DNA from: Haliscomenobacteraceae bacterium
GTDB lineage: Bacteria; Bacteroidota; Bacteroidia; Chitinophagales; Saprospiraceae
Assembly: GCA_947501115.1 (NCBI GenBank)
Contig: CANMVX010000001.1
Coordinates: 1 to 64,000, forward strand
Direction of reading: 5' to 3'
Length of the DNA stretch: 64,000 bases
A model generated the notes under the pieces. It did no database searches. It was not told the DNA's origin and worked only from the letters and a program-made list of their open reading frames with translations. Position 1 is the stretch's first letter. Each line of letters starts with the position of its first letter. Below, one piece after another: positions 28,047 to 36,767 of this stretch. The translations under genes and the position numbers were made by a program.

Positions 28047-28087
28047 AAAATCCATATCCCTTTAATTATTGGGGTATGGATTTTTTT
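28047..28087 (+). terminator. Rho-independent terminator after mdh
   Basis: 14-bp stem (28047-28060 with 28071-28084, one G-U pair) around a 10-base loop, running into a T-tract at 28081-28087. It starts 22 bases past the mdh stop. Confidence 0.85.
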
Positions 28088-28158
28088 GTAAGTCCCATTT
28101 ACTTCCCCTGCTTGAACCCTTTGCACTATTTATTGTTTAAGTAATAAACTTTTTTTAA

Positions 28159-28695
28159 ATGGAATTTGGTCTCTTTAAAAAAGAATGGCTCAACGAAATG
28201 GTTACCAATAATGGAGATTCTGTATTGAGTCTTACTTTCGAAAATCCTGTGCTATTGGTTTTTTTAAGACATTTCGGATGTATTTTTTGTAAGGAAGCTT
28301 TGGTTGATATATCTAAAAGTAGATCTAAAATTGAAACTGGTGGGCTTAAAATTGTGTTTGTCCACATGACCGATTTTGAAACAGCTGAAAAGAATTTCAA
28401 TAAATTTGGATTGCTAAATGTTAATCATGTCAGTGACCCTAATTGTAGATATTATACTGCTTTTGGATTGGTAAAGGGGAATTTTAATCAGCTTTTTGGA
28501 TTGCAATCTCTTATTCGGGGTTTTTCTGCTGGCATAAAGAATGGGCAGGCACCTAGTGCACAAATCGGCGATGGATTTCAAATGCCCGGGGTTTTTGTTA
28601 TTGATAACGGGGAGTTGAAAGAAAGTTTTATACATAATTTGTCTTCTGACAGGCCCGACTATTTACAGCTGGCTAGTTGTTGTGTTATAAAGTAA
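28159..28695 (+). CDS. SelL-related AhpC/TSA-like redox protein
   Basis: A 178-residue thioredoxin-fold protein. LLVFLRHFGCIFCKEALVD at about 30-49 places a CxxC pair at the start of the first helix, as in SelL/PRXL2-type proteins, where some homologues use selenocysteine; here both are Cys (TGT). VSDPNCRYYTAFGL and a cis-Pro-like QMPGVFVIDNGEL are typical of the fold. The C-terminus has adjacent Cys residues (LASCCVIK). No signal peptide, so it is cytosolic. It lies 16 bases upstream of the VWA gene and probably shares its transcript. Its partner is unknown. Confidence 0.82.
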   Translation: MEFGLFKKEWLNEMVTNNGDSVLSLTFENPVLLVFLRHFGCIFCKEALVDISKSRSKIETGGLKIVFVHMTDFETAEKNFNKFGLLNVNHVSDPNCRYYTAFGLVKGNFNQLFGLQSLIRGFSAGIKNGQAPSAQIGDGFQMPGVFVIDNGELKESFIHNLSSDRPDYLQLASCCVIK

Positions 28696-28711
28696 TATTA
28701 AATCGGTTTAT

Positions 28712-29815
28712 ATGATTGGGTGGAAATTTGGTGAAGTTGGAAATCAAGATAAAGACAATAATGTTTTCGATCGGTTACTAAAACTGTTTAAGGAATTACT
28801 TCTTCACACCTCTGGTGATGTAGATGAAGCTTTATCGTGGCTAACAGAGCTCGATAGGCAATACAAGTTGACTACACCTGAATATGGTTTAGCTGATTTT
28901 ATTCAGGATCTTAAAGACCAGGGCTTTATACGTTCTAAAGATGCTCAATCTCCCGGACTGGTTCCCGCTCCTAAAATGGAGTTGGCCATGCGAAAGAAGG
29001 CATTGGAAGATGTTTTTGGCGATATCAAGAAAAGTAAAGCCGGGGGACATAATACCCGGCTAGAGGGTAGGGGAGACGAACTTACCTCTGAAAGAAGACC
29101 TTTTGTTTTTGGTGATGCTTTAGATAAAATTGCAATGTCTGAGTCCTTAAAAAATGCTCAGGTTAATCATGGAATAGATTCTTTTAAACTATCGGAAAAT
29201 GATCTTGAGGTACAGGAAACCTATGATCAAAGTCAAATGTCAACCGTTTTGATGATTGATATTTCTCATTCTATGATCCTTTATGGCGAAGATCGTATTA
29301 CCCCTGCAAAGAGAGTAGCTATGGCTCTTTCAGAATATATAACTACCCGTTTTCCAAAAGATACACTAGACATTCTTGTTTTTGGTAATGATGCCTGGAC
29401 CATTGAAATTAAAGATTTACCTTATCTCCAGGTTGGGCCTTATCATACAAATACAGTGGCCGGACTACAACTTGCCATGGATTTATTAAGAAAACGCCGA
29501 AGTTCCAATAAGCAAATCTTTATGATTACAGATGGTAAACCTACTTGTATAAAAAAAGGTAAAAAGTATTATCAGAATAGTTTCGGTCTCGATAGAACCA
29601 TTGTTTCCCGTACCTTGAATTTGGCGCAGTCATGTAGGAAAATGGATATCCCTATCACTACTTTTATGATTGCGAGAGATCCTTATTTAATGAATTTCGT
29701 GGATCAATTTACTAAAGCTAATCAGGGAAAGGCTTTTTATAGTTCTTTAGATGGTCTGGGTTCTTTTGTTTTTAGAGACTATAAGAATAATAAGTCGAGA
29801 AAAAGCAATAAATAA
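28712..29815 (+). CDS. VWA-domain protein, cytosolic
   Basis: A 367-residue protein with a helical N-terminal half (about 1-175) and a C-terminal von Willebrand factor A domain. VLMIDISHSM near residue 185 is the MIDAS DxSxS motif, and FMITDGKPT supplies the later Asp. Such proteins are often partners of MoxR/magnesium-chelatase-type AAA+ ATPases, but no ATPase is adjacent. It follows the SelL-like gene by 16 bases and precedes a secreted hypothetical by 35. The basic C-terminus (NNKSRKSNK) has no membrane anchor. Its function is not predictable beyond metal-dependent protein binding. Confidence 0.82.
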   Translation: MIGWKFGEVGNQDKDNNVFDRLLKLFKELLLHTSGDVDEALSWLTELDRQYKLTTPEYGLADFIQDLKDQGFIRSKDAQSPGLVPAPKMELAMRKKALEDVFGDIKKSKAGGHNTRLEGRGDELTSERRPFVFGDALDKIAMSESLKNAQVNHGIDSFKLSENDLEVQETYDQSQMSTVLMIDISHSMILYGEDRITPAKRVAMALSEYITTRFPKDTLDILVFGNDAWTIEIKDLPYLQVGPYHTNTVAGLQLAMDLLRKRRSSNKQIFMITDGKPTCIKKGKKYYQNSFGLDRTIVSRTLNLAQSCRKMDIPITTFMIARDPYLMNFVDQFTKANQGKAFYSSLDGLGSFVFRDYKNNKSRKSNK

Positions 29816-29850
29816 GATGAATATAGTGTTTTCTAAAAAACATCAAATTC

Positions 29851-30798
29851 ATGCGATATTTTATTTTCTTGTCTCTTATATTAATAACATTACCCCTATC
29901 AGGTCAGACTGTAAAGTTTACCTTCTTAGCTAAAGAAAAGGAAAAATTGTCTGCCTTAGAGGACACTCTTTCTTTTTATGCCTATTCCATAGTTAATGAT
30001 TCTTTACCTGAAGATAGGTTCTATGCGACCAGAGAGCTTATTGTTACCCTGGTAAAAACATTGAAAATTAAGAACTCTTTCTATTATCCGTTTTCAAAGC
30101 TGAAATCAGTTTCTTTGCAATATCCACCAGATAGTAGCTTTCGTATGTTTACCTGGCAATTGGCTGTTTCACCGACAGAATATAGATACTATGGTGCTTT
30201 ACAAAGGAAATCGGACAGTTTAATTTTATTTCCATTAATTGATAGGTCTTTTACTATATCTCAACCCGATGTAGCTTCTTTAAGCCCTGAAAATTGGATG
30301 GGATGTTTGGTTTATGGCATTCAGCAATTTGGCGTAGGCGATTCAGCTACTTATCTTGCTTTTGGTTATGATGCAAATGACGGTAAAACGCGTAAAAAAT
30401 GGATTGACCCCATTCGTTTTGTTCGCAATAAACCAGTCTTCGGTGCACCTCTTTTTCCACCTAATCCTAAAGATTCAAGCGCTACTATTCCTCTCAGATT
30501 TATTCTTTCCTATTCGGCAGAATCTACCATAAAGTTAAATTATGATTCAGAGCTCGGATTAATTGTCTTTGACCATCTGGCCCCACTAGTTTTAAAAGCC
30601 GGACAGCCTGAGGAAATGGTGCCAGATGGAAGTTACGAGGCTTTCAAAATTTTACCTAATAAATTAGAATACATTGAAATGCTTACAGTTACTTCGACAG
30701 ATGAGGAGACAATTAGACAGAAACCTATTTTGGGTAGGGAGGGAAAAGATTTATTCGGTAAAAGTAGCCTAGAAAAGAAAAAGAAAGGAAATAATTAA
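29851..30798 (+). CDS. Hypothetical secreted protein
   Basis: A 315-residue protein with a signal peptide (MRYFIFLSLILITLPLSGQ). The mature part is mixed alpha/beta: an N-terminal region resembling a helical hairpin (KEKEKLSALEDTL...TRELIVTLVKTLK), then beta-rich sequence containing SFRMFTWQLAVSP, YRYYGALQRKSD and YLAFGYDANDGKTRKKWIDPI. The C-terminus is lysine-rich. I recognise no family or catalytic motif. It overlaps the convergent Hsp15-like gene by four bases (shared TTAA stop) and may be co-transcribed with the VWA gene upstream. Confidence 0.75.
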   Translation: MRYFIFLSLILITLPLSGQTVKFTFLAKEKEKLSALEDTLSFYAYSIVNDSLPEDRFYATRELIVTLVKTLKIKNSFYYPFSKLKSVSLQYPPDSSFRMFTWQLAVSPTEYRYYGALQRKSDSLILFPLIDRSFTISQPDVASLSPENWMGCLVYGIQQFGVGDSATYLAFGYDANDGKTRKKWIDPIRFVRNKPVFGAPLFPPNPKDSSATIPLRFILSYSAESTIKLNYDSELGLIVFDHLAPLVLKAGQPEEMVPDGSYEAFKILPNKLEYIEMLTVTSTDEETIRQKPILGREGKDLFGKSSLEKKKKGNN

Positions 30799-31220
30799 AT
30801 TTCCTCTTCGTCAAATTCATCGAAATCGCTGAAATCGTCCATACTTCGTCTATCTTTTTTGGTAGGTCTTCCTGTACCTCTGGCTCTGAGTACGCTCGAT
30901 TTCTTGCCGTTAAACCAATCGTTATATTTTTCTAATTCCGATACTGGCGTGTTGTTTTGGAAACATTCTTTGGCAATGGGAGCGGGTACGCGGTTTTTGA
31001 GTAATTCTTTAACCTCAAATTGAAAATTGAATCCATTCTTGCGAACCTCAATTTTGTCTAATCTGCTTACAGAAGCAGAAGGCTTAATCTCCGAACCATT
31101 AATTTTTATTTTTCCAGCTTTACAAGCATCTGTGGCAATTGTTCTGGACTTAAAAATTCTAACGGTCCAAAGCCATTTATCAATTCTCGTTTTGCTTTCA
31201 GGTAAAATATAAACTTGCAT
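30795..31220 (-). CDS. S4-domain RNA-binding protein, Hsp15-like
   Basis: A 141-residue protein with an N-terminal S4 domain (TRIDKWLWTVRIFKSRTIAT, then ACKAGKIKINGSEIKPS), the fold of heat-shock protein 15 (HslR), which binds stalled 50S subunits carrying nascent chains. RVPAPIAKECF follows, then a basic linker (GRPTKKDRRSMDD) and an acidic tail (FDEFDEEEI) typical of Bacteroidota members. It starts one base after the DUF58 stop, implying co-translation of two functionally unrelated proteins. Confidence 0.87.
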   Translation of the reverse strand: MQVYILPESKTRIDKWLWTVRIFKSRTIATDACKAGKIKINGSEIKPSASVSRLDKIEVRKNGFNFQFEVKELLKNRVPAPIAKECFQNNTPVSELEKYNDWFNGKKSSVLRARGTGRPTKKDRRSMDDFSDFDEFDEEEI

Positions 31221-31221
31221 A

Positions 31222-32154
31222 TTAACCTACTTTCATTTTTGATCGTTTAACTAAGTATCTCTGTAATATCGGGTGAAATCCTTCATTAATATCTGCTTCA
31301 ACAAAATCAATTTTATACTGAAGGCATTTCATTTTTAAATTTTTTAACAATAAGGAAGATTCTTCTTTATAGCTTTCTTTTACCAGACCCGCTTGTAATT
31401 TTACCTCATTTCCTGTTTCAAGATCTACGAAGAGGTAGGGCCTGTCCTCAAAATCAAAATCTAATTCTAACTTTTTATCTGTCACATGAAACAAAATCAC
31501 CTCGTGCATATTGTGTTTTAGATGCTGAAGTGATGCAAACATTGCATCCTGATCATCAGAAGTTTCAAACATGTCACTAAAAATGATAACCAATGATCTT
31601 TTATGAATACTTTCAGCAATCTGATGAAGGGCTTGTGACGTTGAGGTAGTGACTAATGGAACCGGACTATTTAATTTTTTTTCTAGATAACTTAATAATA
31701 AACGGTAATGAGTCGTGCTCGATTTACATTGGGAGTGAGTGTACACCGATTCATCGAAAAGACTTAGACCGAAAGCATCTCTTTGCTTTTGCAGTAACTG
31801 CATCAATGAAGCTGCAGCCAGTGAAGAAAAATACAGTTTGTTTAAATAATTTTTATCGCCTGCTTTTCTCTCGGGAAAATACATAGACGAAGAGGTATCT
31901 ATGACTATTTGACACCTCAGATTTGTTTCTTCTTCAAATCTTTTAGTGAATAACTTATTGGTGCGGGCAAAAACCTTCCAATCAATATTTTTGGTTGATT
32001 CTCCTTGATTATATATTCTGTGTTCAGCAAATTCAACTGAAAATCCGTGAAATGGACTTTTATGTAAACCAATGATGAACCCTTCAACCACTTGCCTGGC
32101 TAAAAGATCTAGGTTGTTAAACTCGCGAATTTTAGGATTCTCCCAATAAGACAT
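31222..32154 (-). CDS. DUF58-domain protein
   Basis: A 310-residue protein with the DUF58 signature FAEHRIYNQGESTKNIDWKVFART at about residues 44-67 and a VWA-like core after it (CQIVIDTSSSMYFP, with a DxSxS MIDAS motif; LVIIFSDMFETSDD). DUF58 proteins normally sit in the MoxR-DUF58-BatA-BatB cluster linked to stress tolerance and envelope functions, but here none of those genes is adjacent. No membrane segment is visible. It lies 67 bases after trxA and one base before the Hsp15-like gene. Confidence 0.88.
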   Translation of the reverse strand: MSYWENPKIREFNNLDLLARQVVEGFIIGLHKSPFHGFSVEFAEHRIYNQGESTKNIDWKVFARTNKLFTKRFEEETNLRCQIVIDTSSSMYFPERKAGDKNYLNKLYFSSLAAASLMQLLQKQRDAFGLSLFDESVYTHSQCKSSTTHYRLLLSYLEKKLNSPVPLVTTSTSQALHQIAESIHKRSLVIIFSDMFETSDDQDAMFASLQHLKHNMHEVILFHVTDKKLELDFDFEDRPYLFVDLETGNEVKLQAGLVKESYKEESSLLLKNLKMKCLQYKIDFVEADINEGFHPILQRYLVKRSKMKVG

Positions 32155-32171
32155 AAACAGTTGTTGTAGTA

Positions 32172-32202
32172 TAGAGTCTTTGTATAAAATACAAAGACTC
32201 TA
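32172..32202 (-). terminator. 14-bp hairpin after trxA
   Basis: Perfect stem 32172-32185 with 32189-32202 and a 3-base loop, in the 67-base gap between trxA and the DUF58 gene. It lacks a strong U-run, so it may attenuate rather than terminate. Confidence 0.6.
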
Positions 32203-32221
32203 AATGGTTGGTTGAACGTAT

Positions 32222-32545
32222 TTACACGGCAGCAGCCTCTTCTATTTTTTGAACCAGACTTTGTTTTGTAGCCACGCCTACATGTTTATGGATAATTTCA
32301 CCATCTTTTAGAATCAAAATAGTAGGTATAGAACGGATTTGATATTTCATTGAAACTTCAGGGTTAGCGTCAACATCAAGTTTGCCAACGATAACTTTAC
32401 CGTCATATTCCTTTGCTAACTCCTCGATGATTGGACCAACCATACGACATGGTCCGCACCATTCTGCCCAAAAATCAACTACAGCAATACCAGGGGTATC
32501 TAAAACTGTACTTTTAAAATTGTTGTCAGTGAATTCAAATGCCAT
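32222..32545 (-). CDS. trxA: Thioredoxin
   Basis: A 107-residue cytosolic dithiol-disulfide oxidoreductase. VVDFWAEWCGPCRMVGP contains the WCGPC active site at about residues 30-34; KLDVDANPEVSMKYQIRSIPTILILKDGE has the cis-Pro. Length and sequence are canonical. It reads away from the DUF3810 gene across a 71-base gap. A hairpin follows the stop, so it is probably transcribed largely alone. Confidence 0.97.
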   Translation of the reverse strand: MAFEFTDNNFKSTVLDTPGIAVVDFWAEWCGPCRMVGPIIEELAKEYDGKVIVGKLDVDANPEVSMKYQIRSIPTILILKDGEIIHKHVGVATKQSLVQKIEEAAAV

Positions 32546-32616
32546 TTTAATTGTTTTAAATATTAAGTTATCAAAACAAAGCGTTTAGTAATTTAGTTGT
32601 AAAGTTAAGTTAAAAA

Positions 32617-33702
32617 ATGAAATACTACCATCTATCAGGCGTTGTCCTAATTATTTTTACTGAATTGGTTAAATACATATTTACCAGCAATCCTTCTTGG
32701 GTCGAAGATTATTATGCTATGGGTACTTACCCTGTCGTAAGCTTTATTCTCCAAAAAATTTCTGTTATATACATTTTACCGGGTTTGTTTGCTATACCAA
32801 TACTCTTTTTTGTTTTTATATTCTTGGTTTCATTGTCAAAACAAAAGAAAATTGTAAAGTTTAGTTTGATTATGAACAGCTTAGGCTTTTTATACTTTTT
32901 ATTTTATTTTGTTTGGGGATTTAATTATTATCGCTTGCCCATTGATTTTCGTTGGAAATTTAAATCAGCACCATTTACTTACCAACAACTGACCTCTGAA
33001 TATGAAGAAACAACTGGTCATCTATTGAAAATCAGAGAGTTATTAGCCGATACGGCTAAAGGAGTTGATTTGGTCAAGTATAATGTAAAGAATAAAGACC
33101 AACAAATAATCATTCAAAAAAATCTTCAATTTTGGTTGAAGAACCATGGATTTCCATCACAAGCAAAGGTTCCCATAAAATCTAATCTGCCAAAAGGAAT
33201 TTTTCTGCATTTTAGTACTGCAGGTATGTATTTTCCTTTTTCTGGAGAGGGTAATGTTGATCCTGGTTTACATCCCATACACTTTACTTCGGTTATGGCC
33301 CATGAGATGTCACATGGTTATGGTTTTGCCGATGAAGGAACTTGTAATTTTTTAGCTTTTATATGTCATACCAATGATCAGAATCCTTATATTGCCTACG
33401 CCACAACCTTAGGTTATTGGAGATACCTTGCGTCAAACGTCAGAAGAATTTCCCCTTCTTTTTTTGATGAAAAAATGAAGGAACTCCCAACAGGTCTTAG
33501 AAAGGATCTAATAGATATACAAAATTCCAGTAATAGTTATGAAGATTGGATGCCAAATCTTCAGTATAAAATGTATGATGCCTATCTTAAAGGGCAGGGA
33601 ATTAAAGAAGGCATGCTAAATTACAATAAGGTCATAGGATTAGTATTAGCTTATAAAGCTGCCAATTCTTTCATTTTTGACGACTCCTCCTTACCCAAAT
33701 AG
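32617..33702 (+). CDS. DUF3810 membrane metallopeptidase-like protein
   Basis: A 361-residue protein with three N-terminal membrane segments (about 5-25, 45-75 and 85-105), then a soluble domain. VMAHEMSHGYGFADEGTCNF near residues 226-245 has an HExxH zinc motif plus a plausible third ligand in DEG, typical of DUF3810. NYYRLP follows the membrane region. The family is widespread in Bacteroidota; peptidase activity is inferred, not established. The 3' end overlaps the convergent transporter gene by 52 bases. Confidence 0.85.
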   Translation: MKYYHLSGVVLIIFTELVKYIFTSNPSWVEDYYAMGTYPVVSFILQKISVIYILPGLFAIPILFFVFIFLVSLSKQKKIVKFSLIMNSLGFLYFLFYFVWGFNYYRLPIDFRWKFKSAPFTYQQLTSEYEETTGHLLKIRELLADTAKGVDLVKYNVKNKDQQIIIQKNLQFWLKNHGFPSQAKVPIKSNLPKGIFLHFSTAGMYFPFSGEGNVDPGLHPIHFTSVMAHEMSHGYGFADEGTCNFLAFICHTNDQNPYIAYATTLGYWRYLASNVRRISPSFFDEKMKELPTGLRKDLIDIQNSSNSYEDWMPNLQYKMYDAYLKGQGIKEGMLNYNKVIGLVLAYKAANSFIFDDSSLPK

Positions 33703-34463
33703 CGATCTATTACCTGGTGAACCCCATATATGACAGGTGTCAATAAAACGGCCATTGATATTTTGTAGAAATATTGAATCGTTCCAACAGCAAGAATTTG
33801 ATTCCATGTCCAGGGGGTTACATTGCCAACGATTTCTGGGCCCCACTTGAAGGCTATGGTTAAAATAACAAAACTATCAAAAAATTGAGAAACGAAAGTC
33901 GATCCTGTAGATCTAAGCCAAATACGCTTTTCTCCAGTTATTTTTTTAATTTGATGAAACAGTAAAACATCCACTAATTGAGCAACCAAAAAAGCAGTTA
34001 ATGAGCCAAATACCATTAATATACCTTGGCCGAAAATAACTTTAAATGAAGTTTGCATATTTTCAACTCCCTGAGCTTGATTTTGAGTAGTCCACCAGTC
34101 GGCAGGTGAGAGTTGAATGGCGAAAAATATAATGATAAATGCGTAGGAAATGAGTCCGGCAGTAAAAATAGATAGCTTTCTAACCCCTTGTTTTCCAAAA
34201 TATTCATTGATTATATCGGTCATAAGAAAGACTACAGGCCAGAGTAATACCCCTGCGGAGAATTGTAGCGCTCCTTCTTGCCCAAAAAGATTTATGTTAA
34301 ATCTTGAAATTCCTAAAGTGTCTTCTAAAGCAAATATTTTGACCCCTATAAACTCCGCAACTAGTGCGTTAGCAATAAAAAATCCGCCAAGGATAAAAAA
34401 TAAAGTAGTCCCTTTATTCATTTCATTCAAATGATGCTTTTTCTTGTCCATAGTTTGTGTCAT
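33651..34463 (-). CDS. Queuosine-precursor transporter, YhhQ/VUT family
   Basis: A 270-residue inner-membrane protein with about six helices. IANALVAEFIGVKIF, LLWPVVFLMTDIINEYFGK and QLVDVLLFHQIKKITGEK plus STFVSQFFDSFVILTIAF are YhhQ (DUF165) landmarks. E. coli YhhQ imports preQ0/preQ1 for tRNA queuosine synthesis. Three in-frame ATGs occur within the first 15 codons; the first is used here. No queuosine synthesis gene or preQ1 riboswitch was seen nearby. The coding end overlaps the DUF3810 gene by 52 bases. Confidence 0.88.
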   Translation of the reverse strand: MTQTMDKKKHHLNEMNKGTTLFFILGGFFIANALVAEFIGVKIFALEDTLGISRFNINLFGQEGALQFSAGVLLWPVVFLMTDIINEYFGKQGVRKLSIFTAGLISYAFIIIFFAIQLSPADWWTTQNQAQGVENMQTSFKVIFGQGILMVFGSLTAFLVAQLVDVLLFHQIKKITGEKRIWLRSTGSTFVSQFFDSFVILTIAFKWGPEIVGNVTPWTWNQILAVGTIQYFYKISMAVLLTPVIYGVHQVIDRYLGKEESSKMKELAAL

Positions 34464-34545
34464 AAAAAATATTTATAAGTAAGGCTGAAACAAACCTTTT
34501 TGCGATATGTTTAAGGATAAAATTAACTTTTTAAGGATTAAAAAG

Positions 34546-34553
34546 TAGTTTTG
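34546..34553 (+). promoter_or_regulatory. Candidate -7 element (TAGTTTTG) for hscA operon
   Basis: Matches TAnnTTTG 23 bases before the hscA ATG. The near repeat TTTAAGGAT occurs twice just upstream, but no spaced TTG -33 box is evident. Confidence 0.4.
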
Positions 34554-34576
34554 TACTCATAAAATTTAATTTATTT

Positions 34577-36418
34577 ATGCCCAAGTTTGCAATTGATTTA
34601 AAAAGTGGTTCCATAAAAAACGAGCATCCCATCATTATTGGCATTGATCTCGGAACCACTCACTCTTTGGTTGCCATTATGGAAAATGGTAAAGCTCAGG
34701 TGGTTAAGGATGAATTTGGAGAGAATGCTTTATTAGCTTCTTTACTTCATCTTTCTGCAGATAACGTTTTTTCCGTTGGAGAAAAAGCGCGCGCATATAT
34801 AGAAGAAGATCCTCAGAATACTATTTATTCTGTTAAACGGCTTATGGGTAAATCTTATGATGATCTGTTGGCTTATAAAGACTTTTATGGCTATGAGTTG
34901 CTTGATACCGGTCCCGAAAATTTAGTAAAAATTAAATTAAGAGATAAGTCATTTACACCCATTGAATTGTCAGCGGAAATTCTTAAATCGCTAAAATTCA
35001 GGGTAGAAAAACTTTTAGATAACATAGTGTCCAAAGCTGTTATTACCGTTCCTGCTTATTTTAATGATGCGCAAAGACAGGCCACAAGAGATGCCGGTAA
35101 GTTAGCTGGCCTGGAAGTGTTAAGAATTATAAATGAGCCCACAGCCGCCAGTTTAGCCTATGGCATCGGCCTCGATAAATCGGTTGTGCAAACAGTGGCG
35201 GTTTATGACTTAGGTGGAGGAACTTTCGATATTTCTGTCCTACAGATTCAAGATGGCGTTTTCGAAGTGCTTTCAACGCACGGTGATACTTTTTTAGGGG
35301 GTGATGATATGGATAAGTTAATTGCCAGTAAATGGTGTGACCAAAAGGGTTTTCCTACCTCCTTTATTCCTTCCCTTAGAAAACTCGCAGAAAAGGCTAA
35401 AAAACATTTATCAGATCATGATTTGTTTCAGGAAACTGATGCTCGTTTCGGAGAATTATCATTAACTCGTTCTGCATTTGAATCTATAATTAAACCTCTG
35501 ATTGATAGAACCTTAATGGCTTGTAAAAAGGTTTTGTCCGATGCAAATCTGGATATAAATGCCATAGATCAGGTTATTATGGTCGGTGGTTCTACCCGTG
35601 TTCCTTTAGTTAAAAAAGAGGTAAGTGCTTTTTTTAAAAAATCTGTTTTTGATCAGTTGAATCCAGACGAAGTTGTTGCGCTCGGTGCTGCTATTCAAGC
35701 TGGTATTCTTGCTGGCAACCAGGAAGATTTATTGCTATTGGATATAACCCCTCTATCATTAGGTATTGAAACCGTAGGTGGATTAATGGATACTATTATT
35801 CCAAGAAATTCAAAGGTTCCAACCAAAGTAGGAAGAAATTACACCACTTCGGTTGATGGTCAGACTAAACTTATGGTTTCTGTTTTCCAGGGTGAACGTG
35901 ACCTCGTTGCTTACAATAGGAAATTAGGCGAATTCATTCTGTCAGGTATTCCGCCCATGCCAGCGGGTATTCCCAAAATTGAAATTCAATTTCTTTTAGA
36001 TGCCGATGGTATTCTTAAAGTAAAAGCAGGTGAGCTTCGTTCCGGAGTTGAAACATCTGTAATCATTCAGGCTCAATATGGCATCTCAGAAGAGGAAATG
36101 GCTCTTCTGCTCATCGATTCTATTAAAAATGCTTCTTCTGATTTAGCTGCCAGAGCCTTACAAGAGTCTAAAAATGAAGCAGCCAATGTTCTTCATCATT
36201 TAGATAAATTTATTTTACAAAATGTGGGTTTATTTGATATAAATCAAGTGAATAAAATGAAAGATTTAGGAGAATTATTACGTTCAACTGCCAAAGGGGA
36301 CGATAAATCTGCCATAGATCAGGCAATGCATGAATTAAATTCATTTACGAGACCTCTGGCAGAAGTTGCACTAGATCATGCAGTGGCCTCTGCTTTAGTT
36401 GGTAATAAACCAGGTTAA
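34577..36418 (+). CDS. hscA: Hsp70-family Fe-S assembly chaperone
   Basis: A 613-residue Hsp70. [14 protein letters not shown] near residues 21-34, [14 protein letters not shown] near 211 and [14 protein letters not shown] near 336 are the ATPase motifs; [16 protein letters not shown] opens the substrate-binding domain. Length and a compact nucleotide-binding domain match HscA rather than DnaK (about 640 residues). HscA helps IscU transfer Fe-S clusters with HscB. The iscU/hscB/fdx genes are not in this window; instead a SUI1-like gene follows one base after the stop, then ctlX. A DnaK paralogue of other function is possible but less likely. Confidence 0.85.
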   Translation: MPKFAIDLKSGSIKNEHPIIIGIDLGTTHSLVAIMENGKAQVVKDEFGENALLASLLHLSADNVFSVGEKARAYIEEDPQNTIYSVKRLMGKSYDDLLAYKDFYGYELLDTGPENLVKIKLRDKSFTPIELSAEILKSLKFRVEKLLDNIVSKAVITVPAYFNDAQRQATRDAGKLAGLEVLRIINEPTAASLAYGIGLDKSVVQTVAVYDLGGGTFDISVLQIQDGVFEVLSTHGDTFLGGDDMDKLIASKWCDQKGFPTSFIPSLRKLAEKAKKHLSDHDLFQETDARFGELSLTRSAFESIIKPLIDRTLMACKKVLSDANLDINAIDQVIMVGGSTRVPLVKKEVSAFFKKSVFDQLNPDEVVALGAAIQAGILAGNQEDLLLLDITPLSLGIETVGGLMDTIIPRNSKVPTKVGRNYTTSVDGQTKLMVSVFQGERDLVAYNRKLGEFILSGIPPMPAGIPKIEIQFLLDADGILKVKAGELRSGVETSVIIQAQYGISEEEMALLLIDSIKNASSDLAARALQESKNEAANVLHHLDKFILQNVGLFDINQVNKMKDLGELLRSTAKGDDKSAIDQAMHELNSFTRPLAEVALDHAVASALVGNKPG

Positions 36419-36419
36419 A

Positions 36420-36767
36420 ATGAGCAAAAAAGAAAAAAACAGAGTCGGTGTAGTTTACTCTACAAATCCTGATTTTCAATACGAAATGGATCAGGGAGAG
36501 CAATTGGAGACTTTGGTGCCTTCCAAACAAGTATTAAGGATTCATCTCGACAGAAAACAAAGAAAAGGTAAAGAGGTAACCTTAATTACAGGTTTTGTCG
36601 GCCAAATGGCAGATTGTGAGGCTTTAGGTAAAATATTGAAACAAAAATGTGGCGTTGGAGGAGCGGTAAAAGATAATGAAATTATTCTTCAAGGTGATCA
36701 TCGTACTAAGGTGTTGGCTTTTTTATTAGCAGCCGATTATAAGTTAACTAAAATATCTGGAGGATGA
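36420..36767 (+). CDS. SUI1/eIF1-like translation factor (YciH family)
   Basis: A 115-residue protein with a basic N-terminus (MSKKEKNRVGVVYS) and a C-terminal SUI1 domain: LRIHLDRKQRKGKEVTLITGF, then KILKQKCGVGGAVKDNEIILQGDHR, where the basic GxGG loop is typical. Bacterial members (YciH) resemble eIF1 and can influence start-codon fidelity, though their role is not essential. The ATG at 36420 is one base past hscA and overlaps the ctlX start by four (ATGA), so the three are translationally coupled. An earlier in-frame start (36399) lies inside hscA. Confidence 0.9.
   Translation: MSKKEKNRVGVVYSTNPDFQYEMDQGEQLETLVPSKQVLRIHLDRKQRKGKEVTLITGFVGQMADCEALGKILKQKCGVGGAVKDNEIILQGDHRTKVLAFLLAADYKLTKISGG

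Noticed and set aside
28159-28695. Possible selenoprotein (SelL family)
   Set aside because: Both active-site positions are TGT cysteine codons; no in-frame TGA or SECIS-like need is present.
34464-34576. preQ1 riboswitch upstream of the YhhQ-like gene
   Set aside because: No preQ1 aptamer-like hairpin plus A-rich tail pairing was found in the short leader.
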